Both the position numbers and the translations under genes were made by a program. Shown piece by piece: positions 34,531 through 46,280 of a stretch of DNA of 64,000 bases (position 1 is its first letter; each line of letters begins with the position of its first letter). The stretch covers positions 39,296 to 103,295 of the forward strand of contig CAZVKC010000019.1 of the NCBI GenBank assembly GCA_964627455.1, read 5' to 3'. The notes beneath the pieces are model-generated. The model did not search any database and had not been told where the DNA came from. It saw only the letters and a program-made list of their open reading frames with translations. Source of the DNA: F-183 sp964627455 (GTDB lineage Bacteria; Acidobacteriota; Terriglobia; Bryobacterales; Bryobacteraceae).

Positions 34531-35814
34531 ATGCAAAAGTCCATCTCGCCCGCTAAGTCCTTGCAGGGCGCAATCGTACTTCCGGGCGACAAGTCCATTT
34601 CCCACCGCTACGCGATGATCTCGGCGATCGCCGACGGTCCCACGCGCATCAAGCGCTTCCCGGCCGGCGGCGACAACCAGTCCACACTGCGCTGCATGGA
34701 ACAACTGGGCATCCAGGTGGAACGCCTCCCGGAAGAAGTCGTCATCCACGGCAAGGGACTCGACGGTCTCCGCGCCCCCACCGCGGACCTCGACTGCGGC
34801 AACTCCGGCTCTACCATGCGGATGCTCTCGGGGATCCTCGCCGCACAGCCGTTCACCACCACGCTCTTTGGTGACGACTCCCTCTCGCGCCGCCCGATGG
34901 ACCGCATCATGAAGCCGCTCGGCCAGATGGGCGCGTCGATCACCGCCCGCGACGGCCGCTTCCCCCCTCTGCGCATCGACGGCGGAAAACTGCAGCCCAT
35001 CCGCTACGCTCCGCCGATGGCCAGCGCGCAAGTCAAAAGCTGTGTGCTCCTTGCAGGACTCTTCTGTGAAGGCGAGACCGTCGTCGTCGAACCCATCCGC
35101 ACGCGCGACCATACGGAAATCGTCCTGCGCGAGTTCGGCGCGGACATCACCATGATGAAGGATGAGATCCGCCTGCAGGGCCGTCCGACCCTCACCGGCA
35201 ATCGCGAACTGGTGGTCCCCGGCGACATCTCTTCCGCCGCGTTCTTCCTCGTCGCCGCGCTGTTGTTGCCCGGCTCGCAGCTCAGCATCTACGGCGTCGG
35301 CCTGAATCCCACGCGCTCCGCGCTGCTGGACTTCCTCGCGCAAATCGGCGCCCAGGCCAAGATCCTCGACATCGGCCAGCAGGGCGGCGAACTCGTCGGC
35401 GACATCCAGATCAAATACGCCCCCATCAAGGGCGGCGTCCTCGAAGGCGCCATGACTGCGGCGCTCATCGACGAAATCCCCGTGCTCTCCGTGCTCGGCG
35501 CCGTCAGCGAGGAAGGACTCACGGTCAAGGACGCCAAAGAGCTTCGCGTGAAGGAAACCGACCGCATCGCGACCGTCGCCGAAAACATGCGCCGCATGGG
35601 CATCGAGATCGAGGTCGAAGAAGCAGGTTTCCACATCCCCGGAAAGCAGAAGTTCCGCGCCGCGAACGTCGACTCGTTCCACGACCATCGCATCGCCATG
35701 GCGTTCGCCATCGCCGGACTCGCCGCCGACGGAACCACCGTCATCGACAACGCCGAAGCGGCCAGCGTCTCGTTCCCCGAGTTCTACAGTACGCTGGAAC
35801 AAATCTCGTCCTAA
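34531..35814 (+). CDS. aroA: 3-phosphoshikimate 1-carboxyvinyltransferase (EPSP synthase)
   Basis: Shikimate pathway: shikimate-3-phosphate + PEP to EPSP. Motifs: LPGDKSISHRYAM near the N-terminus, LDCGNSGSTMRMLSGILA, SLSRRPMDRI, SAQVKSCVLLAGL, GDISSAAFFLVAALL, DEIPVLSVLGA, KDAKELRVKETDRI and DHRIAMAFAIAGLAA. 427 residues, full length. 31 bp after pgsA and 11 bp before the small kinase gene, so probably in a longer transcript. Start ATG 34531. Confidence 0.95.
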   Translation: MQKSISPAKSLQGAIVLPGDKSISHRYAMISAIADGPTRIKRFPAGGDNQSTLRCMEQLGIQVERLPEEVVIHGKGLDGLRAPTADLDCGNSGSTMRMLSGILAAQPFTTTLFGDDSLSRRPMDRIMKPLGQMGASITARDGRFPPLRIDGGKLQPIRYAPPMASAQVKSCVLLAGLFCEGETVVVEPIRTRDHTEIVLREFGADITMMKDEIRLQGRPTLTGNRELVVPGDISSAAFFLVAALLLPGSQLSIYGVGLNPTRSALLDFLAQIGAQAKILDIGQQGGELVGDIQIKYAPIKGGVLEGAMTAALIDEIPVLSVLGAVSEEGLTVKDAKELRVKETDRIATVAENMRRMGIEIEVEEAGFHIPGKQKFRAANVDSFHDHRIAMAFAIAGLAADGTTVIDNAEAASVSFPEFYSTLEQISS

Positions 35815-35825
35815 CGAAACGGAGC

Positions 35826-36419
35826 ATGAAGAAAGACCTCGTACTCGCGGGATTGATGCACGACCTCAACAACGTCCTGCATGCAATCGGCCAGGCGGCG
35901 GACATCCTGTCCACGGACCCCGAATGGTCCGTGCTGGCCGACTCGATCATCGCGAATGTCGAGCGCGGCAAGGCCATCGTGCTGAGCGCCAGCGAGGTCC
36001 CTTCATACGTCGAACTCGGCCCGGTCGCCAAACGCGCACTGAGCGCGCGTACCCTCGACTGTGCCCTCGAAATCCCCGATGGACTCGGGTTCCCCGGTAA
36101 ACCCCACGCCATCGAACGCGTCTTCGCCAACCTCGCCGTCAACAGCGAGCAGGCCGGGGCCACGCGCTTGCAGGTGTCCGCGCGCGCCGACGGCATGGAC
36201 ATCCACATCGAAATCGTCGACAACGGCCCCGGGATCCCCGCCGGGATCCTGCCCACCATCTTCCGGGCGGGCGTCTCCGGCTCCAGGTCAACCGGACTCG
36301 GCCTCCACATCGTCGAAACGATCGTCCGCGAACACGGCGGCGCGATCCTGGCCGAAAACAGAACAGTCGAAGACGGTGGAGGCGCAAGGTTCCTCGTCCG
36401 CATTCCAGCAGGAGATTGA
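35826..36419 (+). CDS. Short soluble sensor histidine kinase core
   Basis: 197 residues only. A dimerisation-like helix with a candidate phospho-acceptor His in GLMHDLNNVLHAIGQA is followed by a HATPase domain: N box FANLAVNSEQAGA, G1 DNGPGIPAGI, GSRSTGLGLHIVETIV and GGARFLVRIP. The N box has NLAVNS where NLLxNA is usual. There is no membrane helix or input domain, so it must sense via another protein or be constitutive. No response regulator is adjacent. It starts 11 bp after aroA and ends 12 bp before the GH57 gene. Confidence 0.83.
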   Translation: MKKDLVLAGLMHDLNNVLHAIGQAADILSTDPEWSVLADSIIANVERGKAIVLSASEVPSYVELGPVAKRALSARTLDCALEIPDGLGFPGKPHAIERVFANLAVNSEQAGATRLQVSARADGMDIHIEIVDNGPGIPAGILPTIFRAGVSGSRSTGLGLHIVETIVREHGGAILAENRTVEDGGGARFLVRIPAGD

Positions 36420-36431
36420 GGATCCCGCCCC

Positions 36432-38837
36432 ATGAACTACCTCTGCATTCACGCGCATTTCTATCAGCCGCCGCGCGAGAATCCCTGGCTGGAATCCATT
36501 GAACTGCAGGATTCCGCCTACCCGTATCACGACTGGAACGACCGCATCACCGCCGAGTGCTATTACACCAACGGCGCCGCGCGAATCCTCGACACCAAAG
36601 ACCGCATCGTGCGGATCGTCAACAACTACCAGTCCATCAGCTTCAATGTCGGACCCACCCTGTTGAGTTGGCTCGAGCGTCACGCGCCCGAAGCCTACGC
36701 GCTCATTCTTGAAGCCAACCGCGAAAGCCGCAAGCGTTTCGGCGGCCACGGCAACGCGATCGCGCAGGTGTTCAACCACATGATCATGCCGCTGGCCAAC
36801 CGCCGCGACAAGATCACGCAGATCCTCTGGGGCATCGCGGATTTCGAAAAGCGTTTCGGCTACAAGCCCGAAGGCATGTGGCTCGCGGAAACCGCCGTCG
36901 ATCTGGAATCGCTCGATCTGATGGCCCAGCAGGGGATCAAATTCACGATCCTCAGTCCGTATCAGGCGAAGACGGCGAACGGCGCCGGCGTCGATACGCA
37001 CAAGCCCTACCGCGTTAAGTTGAACGACGGCCGCTCGATCGCGGTGTTCTTCTACGACGGTCCTGTTTCCCAGTCCGTCGCCTTCGAACGCCTGCTCGAA
37101 AACGGCGAACGTTTCGCCCAGCGCCTGATTGGCGCGTTCGCACCGGAAAACAGCAACCCGCAACTGGTGCACATCGCAACCGACGGCGAGACCTACGGTC
37201 ATCACCACCGCCACGGCGAGATGGCGCTTGCCTACGCGTTGGAATACATCGAGCAGAAGAAGCTCGCCCGGCTGACCAACTACGGCGAGTTCCTGCAACT
37301 GTTCCCGCCAACCGAGGACATCGAAATCATCGAGAACAGCGCCTGGAGCTGCTCGCACGGCGTTGGACGCTGGTGTCGCAACTGCGGCTGCAACAGCGGC
37401 GCGCACTGGAACTGGAATCAGTCCTGGCGTGGACCTCTGCGAGAGGCGTACGACTGGCTGCGCGACACCATCGCGCCGAAATACGAGGCCCTCGCCTCGA
37501 AGCTCGTCGAGGATCCCTGGGCCGCGCGCGACCACTACATTCACGTCCTGCTCGATCACTACAGCGACGCAGCCTGGCAGGACTTTCTCGCCGCCCATTC
37601 CCGCCGCACGCTCAACGCCGCGCAGCAGATTCAGCTTCGCAAGCTGCTCGAGATGCAGCGCCACGCGATGCTCATGTACACGAGCTGCGGCTGGTTCTTC
37701 GACGATCTCTCCGGCATCGAAACCGTGCAGACCATGCAGTACGCGGGACGCGCGCTGCAGTTGTTCGAGGACGTCGCCGGAACTCCGATCGAAGCCGAGT
37801 TCCTCACCCGCCTCGCCAAAGCGGAAAGCAACGTCGCGGAACACGGCAATGGTGCGGACATCTATCGCGCGCAAGTCCTCACCGCCCGCGTGGACCTGCC
37901 GAAACTCGCCGCCCACTACGGCATCAATTCGCTCTTCGAACAGGCGCGCGAAACCCGCCGCGTACATTGTTACGACTGCACTCTCGTCACCCGCCACGAA
38001 TCGAGAGCCGGACGCCTGCGCGCGGCAACAGGCATGGTGCACCTGGTCTCTCGTGTCACCGGAGAAAGCGGCGAATATGCATTCGGCGTCGTCCACTTCG
38101 GCGACCACAATCTCTCCGGCGCCGTCACGTCGAATCCGTCGCGCGACTGGTACGAAAAGGCGCAAACCGCGTTTCACAAGGCGTTCGAAGGCGCGGACAT
38201 CCCGGCGCTGGTCCGCCTGCTCGACCGCGAATGGGGCGGCGCGGACTCCTACACCTTGCGCTCAATGTTCAAAGACGAGCAGCGCCGGATCCTGCGGGAG
38301 GTCCTCGAAGACACGCTCGAAGAAGCCGAGGGCGCATATCGCCGGCTGTACGAACAGAACCTTCCGCTGATGCGTTTTCTCGGCTCGATGCGCACGCCCT
38401 TGCCGCGCATCTTCAAGACCACCGCGGATACCGCCCTCAATACTTTGCTCAAGCGCGCGCTGTCGTCGGAAACCCCGGATCCGGCAACCATTGTCATGCT
38501 GCTCGACGAAGCACGAACCGCTCGCGTGGATCTCGACGCCACCACGCTCGAGTATGAACTGCGCAATCGCATCGACACCGCCGCACGCGCCTTCGCCGCC
38601 AATCCCCGCAGCAAAGAACTGCTCGATCAGTTCGTCGCGTGGGTCAACCTGCGGCCGCTGATGCCGTTCCCCGTCTACCCGTGGAATGCACAGAACCGCT
38701 GCTACAACGTTCTCAAAAGCAGCTATCCGAAGATCGCCAAACGCGCCGCGGCCCCGGGTGGTGACGCCAACGCCGAAGCCTGGATCCGCCGCTTCCGCGA
38801 ACTCGCCTCCGGGCTCGGAGTGAACATCCCCGAATGA
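36432..38837 (+). CDS. Glycoside hydrolase family 57 protein with DUF3536
   Basis: 801 residues. The first ~320 residues are a GH57-type (beta/alpha)7 barrel: HAHFYQPPRENPW at the start, FGGHGNAIAQVFNHMI, KPEGMWLAETAVD (candidate nucleophile Glu) and HIATDGETYGHHH (candidate acid/base Asp). The rest, from CSHGVGRWCRNCGCN onward, is DUF3536, ending in alpha-helices typical for this fusion. GH57 enzymes act on alpha-glucans, e.g. branching or amylolytic; the DUF3536 type is uncharacterised. No signal peptide, so likely cytoplasmic glycogen metabolism. The stop overlaps the antiporter start by 4 bp (ATGA). Confidence 0.88.
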   Translation: MNYLCIHAHFYQPPRENPWLESIELQDSAYPYHDWNDRITAECYYTNGAARILDTKDRIVRIVNNYQSISFNVGPTLLSWLERHAPEAYALILEANRESRKRFGGHGNAIAQVFNHMIMPLANRRDKITQILWGIADFEKRFGYKPEGMWLAETAVDLESLDLMAQQGIKFTILSPYQAKTANGAGVDTHKPYRVKLNDGRSIAVFFYDGPVSQSVAFERLLENGERFAQRLIGAFAPENSNPQLVHIATDGETYGHHHRHGEMALAYALEYIEQKKLARLTNYGEFLQLFPPTEDIEIIENSAWSCSHGVGRWCRNCGCNSGAHWNWNQSWRGPLREAYDWLRDTIAPKYEALASKLVEDPWAARDHYIHVLLDHYSDAAWQDFLAAHSRRTLNAAQQIQLRKLLEMQRHAMLMYTSCGWFFDDLSGIETVQTMQYAGRALQLFEDVAGTPIEAEFLTRLAKAESNVAEHGNGADIYRAQVLTARVDLPKLAAHYGINSLFEQARETRRVHCYDCTLVTRHESRAGRLRAATGMVHLVSRVTGESGEYAFGVVHFGDHNLSGAVTSNPSRDWYEKAQTAFHKAFEGADIPALVRLLDREWGGADSYTLRSMFKDEQRRILREVLEDTLEEAEGAYRRLYEQNLPLMRFLGSMRTPLPRIFKTTADTALNTLLKRALSSETPDPATIVMLLDEARTARVDLDATTLEYELRNRIDTAARAFAANPRSKELLDQFVAWVNLRPLMPFPVYPWNAQNRCYNVLKSSYPKIAKRAAAPGGDANAEAWIRRFRELASGLGVNIPE

Positions 38838-40022
38838 CGGCCGCACCGGCAGGCGTTGAACATCTCGCGCTCTCGATGCTGCTGGTCTTCGGCGGGGCCA
38901 AGGTCGGCGCGGAACTCTTTGAGCGCCTGCGCATGCCCGGCATCGTCGGCGAAATCGCCGCAGGGATCCTCATCGGACCCGCGGTCCTCGGCTGGGTCAC
39001 CTGGGACGCAACCCTGCACGCGCTCGCGGAACTGGGCGTGATGTTCCTGCTCTTCCGCGTCGGCCTGGAAGTCAAATCCTCCGAACTGATGCGCGTCGGC
39101 AAGACCGCCACGCTGGTCGCAATCCTCGGCGTCATCGTACCTTTCGTGCTTGGCTGGGCCATCCTGCGCCTCTGGGGCGAACCCAATCTCATCGCCTTCT
39201 TCGTCGCTTCCGCAATGGTCGCCACCAGCGTCGGCATCACCGCGCAAGTGCTCGCCGCCAAGGGACTCCTGCAATCCAACGCCGCCAAGATCATCCTCGC
39301 CGCGGCCGTCATCGACGACATTCTCGGACTCCTCGTACTCGCCGTCGTCAGCAGCATGGCAAAGGGCAACATCAACGTCGTGGAACTCGCGGTCACCGCC
39401 GTTCTCGCCCTGGGATTCACCGCCCTCGTCGCGCGCTGGGGAACCTCCGCCATGGAGCGGCTTCTGCCGAAAGTCTCGTCGTCACTGCGTTCCGGCGAGG
39501 GACAGTTCAACTTCGCCATGGTGCTGTTATTCGCGCTGGCTCTCGGCGCGACCTACGCCGGCGTCGCCGCGATTGTCGGAGCCTTCCTCGCCGGCATGGC
39601 CCTCGCCGATTCCGCCAGCCATCGCGTGCACGATCTCGCACACGGCGTCACCGAACTGCTGGTCCCGTTCTTCCTCGCAGGCATCGGCGTGCAGATGGAT
39701 CTGAGCGTCCTCAACACGCCGTCGAACCTCTTCCTCGCCCTCGCCATCCTCGTCGCCGCGATCGTTTCGAAATGGATCGGCTGCGGACTTGGCGCCTGGC
39801 CGCTCGGCCGCCGCACCGCCATGCAGGTCGGCGTGGGCATGGTGCCGCGCGGAGAGGTCGGCATGGTCGTCGCACAGATCGGCATGAGCATGGGCGTGAT
39901 TCCGAGCCATATCTACGGGGTCGTCGTCTTCATGGCCATCACCACCACGATCGTCGCGCCTCCGCTTCTCGCCTGGGCCTTCCGCGACGAACCGGCAGGA
40001 ACACCCGAAGAGCAGTTCCATC

Positions 40023-40030
<8 letters not shown>
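38834..40030 (+). CDS. Cation:proton antiporter, CPA2/Kef type
   Basis: 398 residues, ~12 membrane helices. Family features: ERLRMPGIVGEIAAGILIGP, LGVMFLLFRVGLEVK, ASAMVATSVGITAQVL, the ion-binding AAVIDDILGLLVLA, FLAGMALAD and GMVPRGEVGMVVAQIG. No RCK/TrkA-N domain, so unlike full KefC it lacks a cytoplasmic nucleotide sensor. It overlaps the GH57 gene by 4 bp at its start and the PSD1 gene by 8 bp at its end. Likely exchanges Na+ or K+ for H+. Confidence 0.9.
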
Positions 40031-42354
<2,324 letters not shown>

Positions 42355-42383
<29 letters not shown>

Positions 42384-43764
42384 CCGCAGAAGGTTCCTCT
42401 TCACCCACGGCGGTGGACTCGGCGGCATTGCGCTTGCCCACATGCTGGCGCAGGGCCAAACCCCGGCCGTGAAGCCGCGCGCCAAGAAGATCGTGCAGCT
42501 CTTCATGTCCGGCGCGGCCTCGCAGTGCGACACCTTTGACTACAAGCCGCTGCTCATCAAAAAAGCAGGCGAAAGATGGGATCCCGGCGAGAAGGTCGAA
42601 CTCTTCCAAAGCAACCCCGGCGTCGTCATGCCCGCACCGTGGGACTGGAAGCAATACGGCCAGTGCGGCAAGTGGGTCAGTGGACTCTTTCCCCACACCG
42701 CGCAGCGCGTCGACGACATGGCCTTCGTGCATTCGGTGATGGCGAAGTCCAACGTGCATGGACCCGCGACGTTCATGCAGAACACCGGCTTCATCCTTCC
42801 CGGCTTCCCGAGCGCCGGCGCGTGGGTGTCGTACGCCTTGGGCAGCCTCAACGAGAACCTACCCGTGTTCGTCGTCCTGCCGGATCCACGCGGTGTGCCG
42901 CCCAACGGCCCCTCGAACTGGTCCAACGGTTTTCTCCCCGCGGCCCATCAGGCGATGGTGATCCAGCCGAGTTCCGCGACCCCGATCCACGACCTGCATC
43001 CGCCCGCTGACGGCGGCGGCTTCATCACCCGCGATAGCGAGCGCGAAGGCCTCGAACTCCTGCGCCGCATGAATCGCGAACACCAGCGCGAGCACGAAGG
43101 CGACTCGCGTCTCGAAGCCCGCATCGCGTCGTACGAAATGGCCGCGCGCCTGCAGTTAAGCGCCCCGGAAGTGATGGACATCTCGAAAGAGTCCGACGCG
43201 ACAAAGAAGCTTTACGGACTCGACCGCGAAATCACCGCGGACCTCGGCCGCCGCTGTCTCATCGCGCGCCGCCTACTCGAACGCGGCGTACGTTTCGTCC
43301 AGATCTGGAGCGGCGCCGACAACGGCTTCCCCCGCCGCAACTGGGATAGCCACGAACACCTCGCCAAGGATCACGGCGAAATGGGAACGGCGCTCGACCA
43401 ACCCGTCGCCGCCCTCCTCGCCGACCTCAAATCCCGCGGACTACTCGACGAAACCATCGTCCACTGGACCACCGAGTTCGGCCGCATGCCCTGCAGCCAG
43501 GGCAGCAAGGGCCGTGACCACAACCCCGCAGGCTTCACGCAGTGGCTCGCCGGCGGAGGCATCCGCGGAGGCGTCTCCTACGGCGCCACCGACGAATGGT
43601 CGTACAAAGCCGTCGAAAAACCGGTCTACTGTTACGACATCCACGCCACGATGCTGCACCTGCTCGGCATTGACCACCGCCGCCTCACTTATCGCAACAA
43701 CGGCATCGACCGCCGTCTGACCGACGTCCACGGCGAAGTCATCCGCGACATCATCGCTTCATGA
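42355..43764 (+). CDS. DUF1501 protein with Tat signal
   Basis: 469 residues from ATG 42355 (ATG 42361 is as good). NRRRFLFTHGGGLGGIALA is a twin-arginine signal. The DUF1501 domain resembles an alkaline-phosphatase/sulfatase fold: KIVQLFMSGAASQCDTFDYKP, CGKWVSGLFPH, FVHSVMAKSNVHGPATFMQNTG, RFVQIWSGADNG..NWDSHE, VHWTTEFGRMPCSQ and GRDHNP. The start overlaps the PSD1 gene end by 29 bp, marking a coupled pair. Catalytic activity has not been shown for the family; location periplasmic via Tat. Confidence 0.9.
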
Positions 43765-43794
43765 CCCCGATCATATTGCTCCACCCCCCGTGGG

Positions 43795-43828
43795 GCGGGC
43801 TTCAGTCCGCGCGGGACTTTAGTCCCGC
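43795..43828. repeat. Twin REP-like hairpins with TTCA/TTTA loops
   Basis: Two adjoining hairpins: GCGGGC-TTCA-GTCCGC (one G-T wobble, 43795-43810) and GCGGGAC-TTTA-GTCCCGC (perfect, 43811-43828). They lie 30 bp after the DUF1501 stop. The pair of similar stems with four-base loops resembles bacterial REP elements; it might also end the transcript, though no T-run follows. Confidence 0.6.
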
Positions 43829-43867
43829 CAACACTTCTCTCCGGCTCACAACTGAGAAGAGGTGCGA

Positions 43868-44002
43868 GTGAAGAGGAAGAACATTGGATCCAGTTTCGAT
43901 AGTTGGCTCCGAAAGGAAGGCCTCTACAAATCGGTGACAACCAACGCCATCAAACGAATCTTGTCTCGCCGGTCAAAGGAAAAGGGGAAGCCGTCACACT
44001 AG
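43868..44002 (+). CDS. Truncated antitoxin-like micro-ORF
   Basis: 44 residues starting at GTG 43868 behind a GAGGTG ribosome site: KRKNIGSSFDSWLRKEGLYK, then VTTNAIKRILSRRSKEKGKP. The first ~32 residues resemble the N-terminus of small HigA/XRE-type antitoxins found in cyanobacteria and other soil bacteria (K-x-x-x-G-S-x-F-D-x-x-L-x-E-E-G), which then continue into a helix-turn-helix; here the protein stops after a basic tail and lacks the HTH. No toxin gene is adjacent. It is probably a remnant, possibly still translated. Family match is from memory. Confidence 0.45.
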   Translation: MKRKNIGSSFDSWLRKEGLYKSVTTNAIKRILSRRSKEKGKPSH

Positions 44003-44027
44003 ACGGCGCCATGCCATCCTGTTAGGC

Positions 44028-44453
44028 ATGTCATCCAATGTCATTCCCGGCATGCACTATCGCGATGGCCACAAGGCGATCGAATGGCTCTGCAACGTTC
44101 TTGGCTTTGAAAAGCACGCTGTCTATGAAGTTCCCGGCTCCAACGAAATCATGCACGCGGAACTCACCTTAGCCGGCGCCGGCATGATCATGATCGGATC
44201 CAACCGCAAGGACACACCCTACGGCAAGCTCACCGTCCACCCCGATGACATCGGAGGCGCCGAATGCCGCAGCGTCAGCCTCATCGTGCCCGACGCCGAC
44301 GCCGTCTACGCGCGAGCCAAAGCAGCCGGTGCGCCCATGGTTTTTGATATTGAGGATAAACCGTACGGAGGCCGCGGCTTCACCTGCCGGGACCCTGAAG
44401 GCTACATGTGGCACATCGGGACCTACAACCCGTGGACCGCACCTAAGCCCTGA
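44028..44453 (+). CDS. VOC-family (glyoxalase/bleomycin-resistance fold) protein
   Basis: 141 residues. Paired beta-alpha-beta-beta-beta modules: IPGMHYRDGHKAIEWLCNVLGFEKHAVYEV, then HAELTLAGAGMIMIGS and SVSLIVPDADAVYARAKAAGAPMVFDIEDKPYGGRGFTCRDPEGYMWHIGTY-like text. This is the PhnB/YdfO-type subgroup with the DPEGYMW end; metal-binding His/Glu are plausible but activity is unknown. Start ATG 44028; RBS poor. It abuts the convergent small membrane protein. Confidence 0.85.
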   Translation: MSSNVIPGMHYRDGHKAIEWLCNVLGFEKHAVYEVPGSNEIMHAELTLAGAGMIMIGSNRKDTPYGKLTVHPDDIGGAECRSVSLIVPDADAVYARAKAAGAPMVFDIEDKPYGGRGFTCRDPEGYMWHIGTYNPWTAPKP

Positions 44454-44717
44454 CTACTTCCACTCCACGGAAACCGGCTCGGACCGCTCACAAGCCAGCG
44501 TCCCGGTCACGCCGCCGGATATCGGCGCACACGCCGTCGACACAGCCTGCCGCAGTGCGAACTCCTTCGTCGAAGCCGCCGCGCTCGCGCAATTCGTCTG
44601 CCCCGCATACTGCATGCAGACCTTCACGCGATGCTGCGCCATCGACATCGTCGAGTAGACGATCACGCCAATCACAGCCACCACGAACACGATCCCGATC
44701 AGCACCGGTTTCTTCAT
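44454..44717 (-). CDS. Small single-pass membrane protein
   Basis: 87 residues. One N-terminal membrane helix (VLIGIVFVVAVIGVIVYSTM) then a soluble part with three Cys: VKVCMQYAGQTNCASAAASTKEFALRQAVSTACAPI. No family name recognised. It follows accA by 4 bp on the same strand, so it is probably cotranscribed. Role unknown; periplasmic orientation is suggested by paired Cys. Confidence 0.72.
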   Translation of the reverse strand: MKKPVLIGIVFVVAVIGVIVYSTMSMAQHRVKVCMQYAGQTNCASAAASTKEFALRQAVSTACAPISGGVTGTLACERSEPVSVEWK

Positions 44718-44721
44718 AGCG

Positions 44722-45528
44722 TTAGCCTTCCGTGAAGAAGCTGCCCATCTTGCGGAACTTCTCGTACCGCTGGTCCACCAGTTGCTGGCGCGTCAGCTTG
44801 CCGAGTTCCGCAAAACCCGCCGCGACCGCATCGCCCAGGTTCGATGCCGCAACATCGTAGTCTTCCTGCGCCCCGCCCGCCGGCTCCTCGATCACTTTAT
44901 CGATCAGCCCCAGCTTCAACATATCGGGAGCCGTCATCTTCAGCGCCGCCGCCGCGTCGGGAGCCTTCGCCGAATCGCGATACACGATCGCCGCGCAGCT
45001 TTCCGGGCTGATCACGCTGTACACCGTGTTCTGCATCATGTACACGTGGTTGCCGACGCCCAGCGCCAGCGCTCCGCCGGATCCGCCTTCGCCGATCACC
45101 ACCGCCACGATCGGGCATTCCAGCCGCGACATCTCGCGCAGGTTCACCGCAATCGCTTCCGCCTGTCCGCGCTCTTCCGCATCGATGCCGGGATACGCGC
45201 CGGGCGTGTCGAGCAGCGTCAACACCGGCCGGCCGAACTTCGACGCCAGGTCCATCAACCGCATCGCCTTGCGATAGCCTTCCGGCTTGGGCATGCCGAA
45301 GTTCCGATACAGCTTTTGCTTCGTGTCGCGGCCCTTCTGTTGGCCGATCACGATGACAGGCAGGACCCCGCGAAAGAGTCCGAAGCCCCCCACAATAGCG
45401 GCATCGTCGCCATAAGCGCGATCGCCGTGGAGTTCTTCGAAATCCGTCACCAGGCGTTGTATGTAATCGAGTGCGTGCGGCCGTTTCGGATGTCGGGCCA
45501 GTTGCACGCGCTCCCAGGCAGGATTCAT
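44722..45528 (-). CDS. accA: Acetyl-CoA carboxylase carboxyltransferase alpha subunit, short form
   Basis: Transfers carboxyl from biotin to acetyl-CoA with AccD. Motifs: RVQLARHPKRPHALDYIQRL, ELHGDRAYGDDAAIVGG, IGQQKGRDTKQKLYRNFGMPKPEGYRKA (shown in parts), LDTPGAYPG, EERGQAEAIA and oxyanion GEGGSGGALALG. 268 residues against ~319 in E. coli: the N-terminal helical ~50 residues are absent. Start ATG 45528 has an AGGA site and stop codons lie upstream, so the short form is real in this sequence. No accD nearby. Confidence 0.92.
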   Translation of the reverse strand: MNPAWERVQLARHPKRPHALDYIQRLVTDFEELHGDRAYGDDAAIVGGFGLFRGVLPVIVIGQQKGRDTKQKLYRNFGMPKPEGYRKAMRLMDLASKFGRPVLTLLDTPGAYPGIDAEERGQAEAIAVNLREMSRLECPIVAVVIGEGGSGGALALGVGNHVYMMQNTVYSVISPESCAAIVYRDSAKAPDAAAALKMTAPDMLKLGLIDKVIEEPAGGAQEDYDVAASNLGDAVAAGFAELGKLTRQQLVDQRYEKFRKMGSFFTEG

Positions 45529-45578
45529 GCGCGAGTCCTATTTTAGCGCGTTCCTCGGGTTGTATCGTAGTAGTAGGT

Positions 45579-46277
45579 TTGAGCTACACACTCTTTCTGT
45601 GCGCATCCGGCGCCGCGATGCTCCTTCTGGAACGTCTGTGGCCGCGCAATGCATCCCAGCGGATCCTCCGGAGAGGCATCCTCGGCGACCTCCTCCTGAT
45701 CGTCCTCAACGTCGAGTTCAGCGGCGTGCTGGCCGCTATGCTGCTCGCGCGCGTCATCCCCGCCCACATCTTCGCCCCCTGGCGCATCGACGGTCTCTAT
45801 TCCTGGTGGGTCGAACTCCTCGTCCTCTGGCTGGTGAAAGATTTCATCCAGTGGTGCGTTCATAATCTGTTGCACCGCGTGCCGCTTCTCTGGCGGATCC
45901 ACTGCCTGCACCACACCACCGAAGAGATGGACTGGCTCAGCAACTGGCGCTTTCACCCGCTCGAATCTCTGATCTACCAGACCGCACTTTATCTGCCCGC
46001 CGTCCTCCTCGGATTCCGCGGCGAAGTCCTCATGGCTTGCGCCTTCATCAGCACCGCCATCAGCCACTTCGCGCACGCCAACCTGCGCTGGCACACCGGT
46101 CCCCTGAAGTACATCATCAACACTCCGGAAATGCACGTCTGGCATCATGTGCATCCCGACGCCGGTCCGCAGGACCGCAACTTCGGCATCAGCCTCGTCA
46201 TCTGGGACTGGATCTTCGGAACCGCCTACCTTCCCGCCGACGGCCACGCGCCTGAACGTATCGGAGTGCGCTGCTAG
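45579..46277 (+). CDS. Membrane fatty-acid hydroxylase / sterol-desaturase family protein (short)
   Basis: 232 residues, ~4 membrane helices. Di-iron His motifs: CVHNLLH, HCLHHTTEEMDW, HANLRWH and HVWHHVHPD, then FGTAYLP at the end, as in the catalytic core of the family. It is shorter than the paralogue-like gene at 8189, which carries a ~170-residue extension. Proposed start is TTG 45579 with GTAGTAGG upstream; uncertain. Divergent from accA by ~50 bp; the SNF2 helicase gene follows 3 bp later. Confidence 0.82.
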   Translation: MSYTLFLCASGAAMLLLERLWPRNASQRILRRGILGDLLLIVLNVEFSGVLAAMLLARVIPAHIFAPWRIDGLYSWWVELLVLWLVKDFIQWCVHNLLHRVPLLWRIHCLHHTTEEMDWLSNWRFHPLESLIYQTALYLPAVLLGFRGEVLMACAFISTAISHFAHANLRWHTGPLKYIINTPEMHVWHHVHPDAGPQDRNFGISLVIWDWIFGTAYLPADGHAPERIGVRC

Positions 46278-46280
46278 CCC

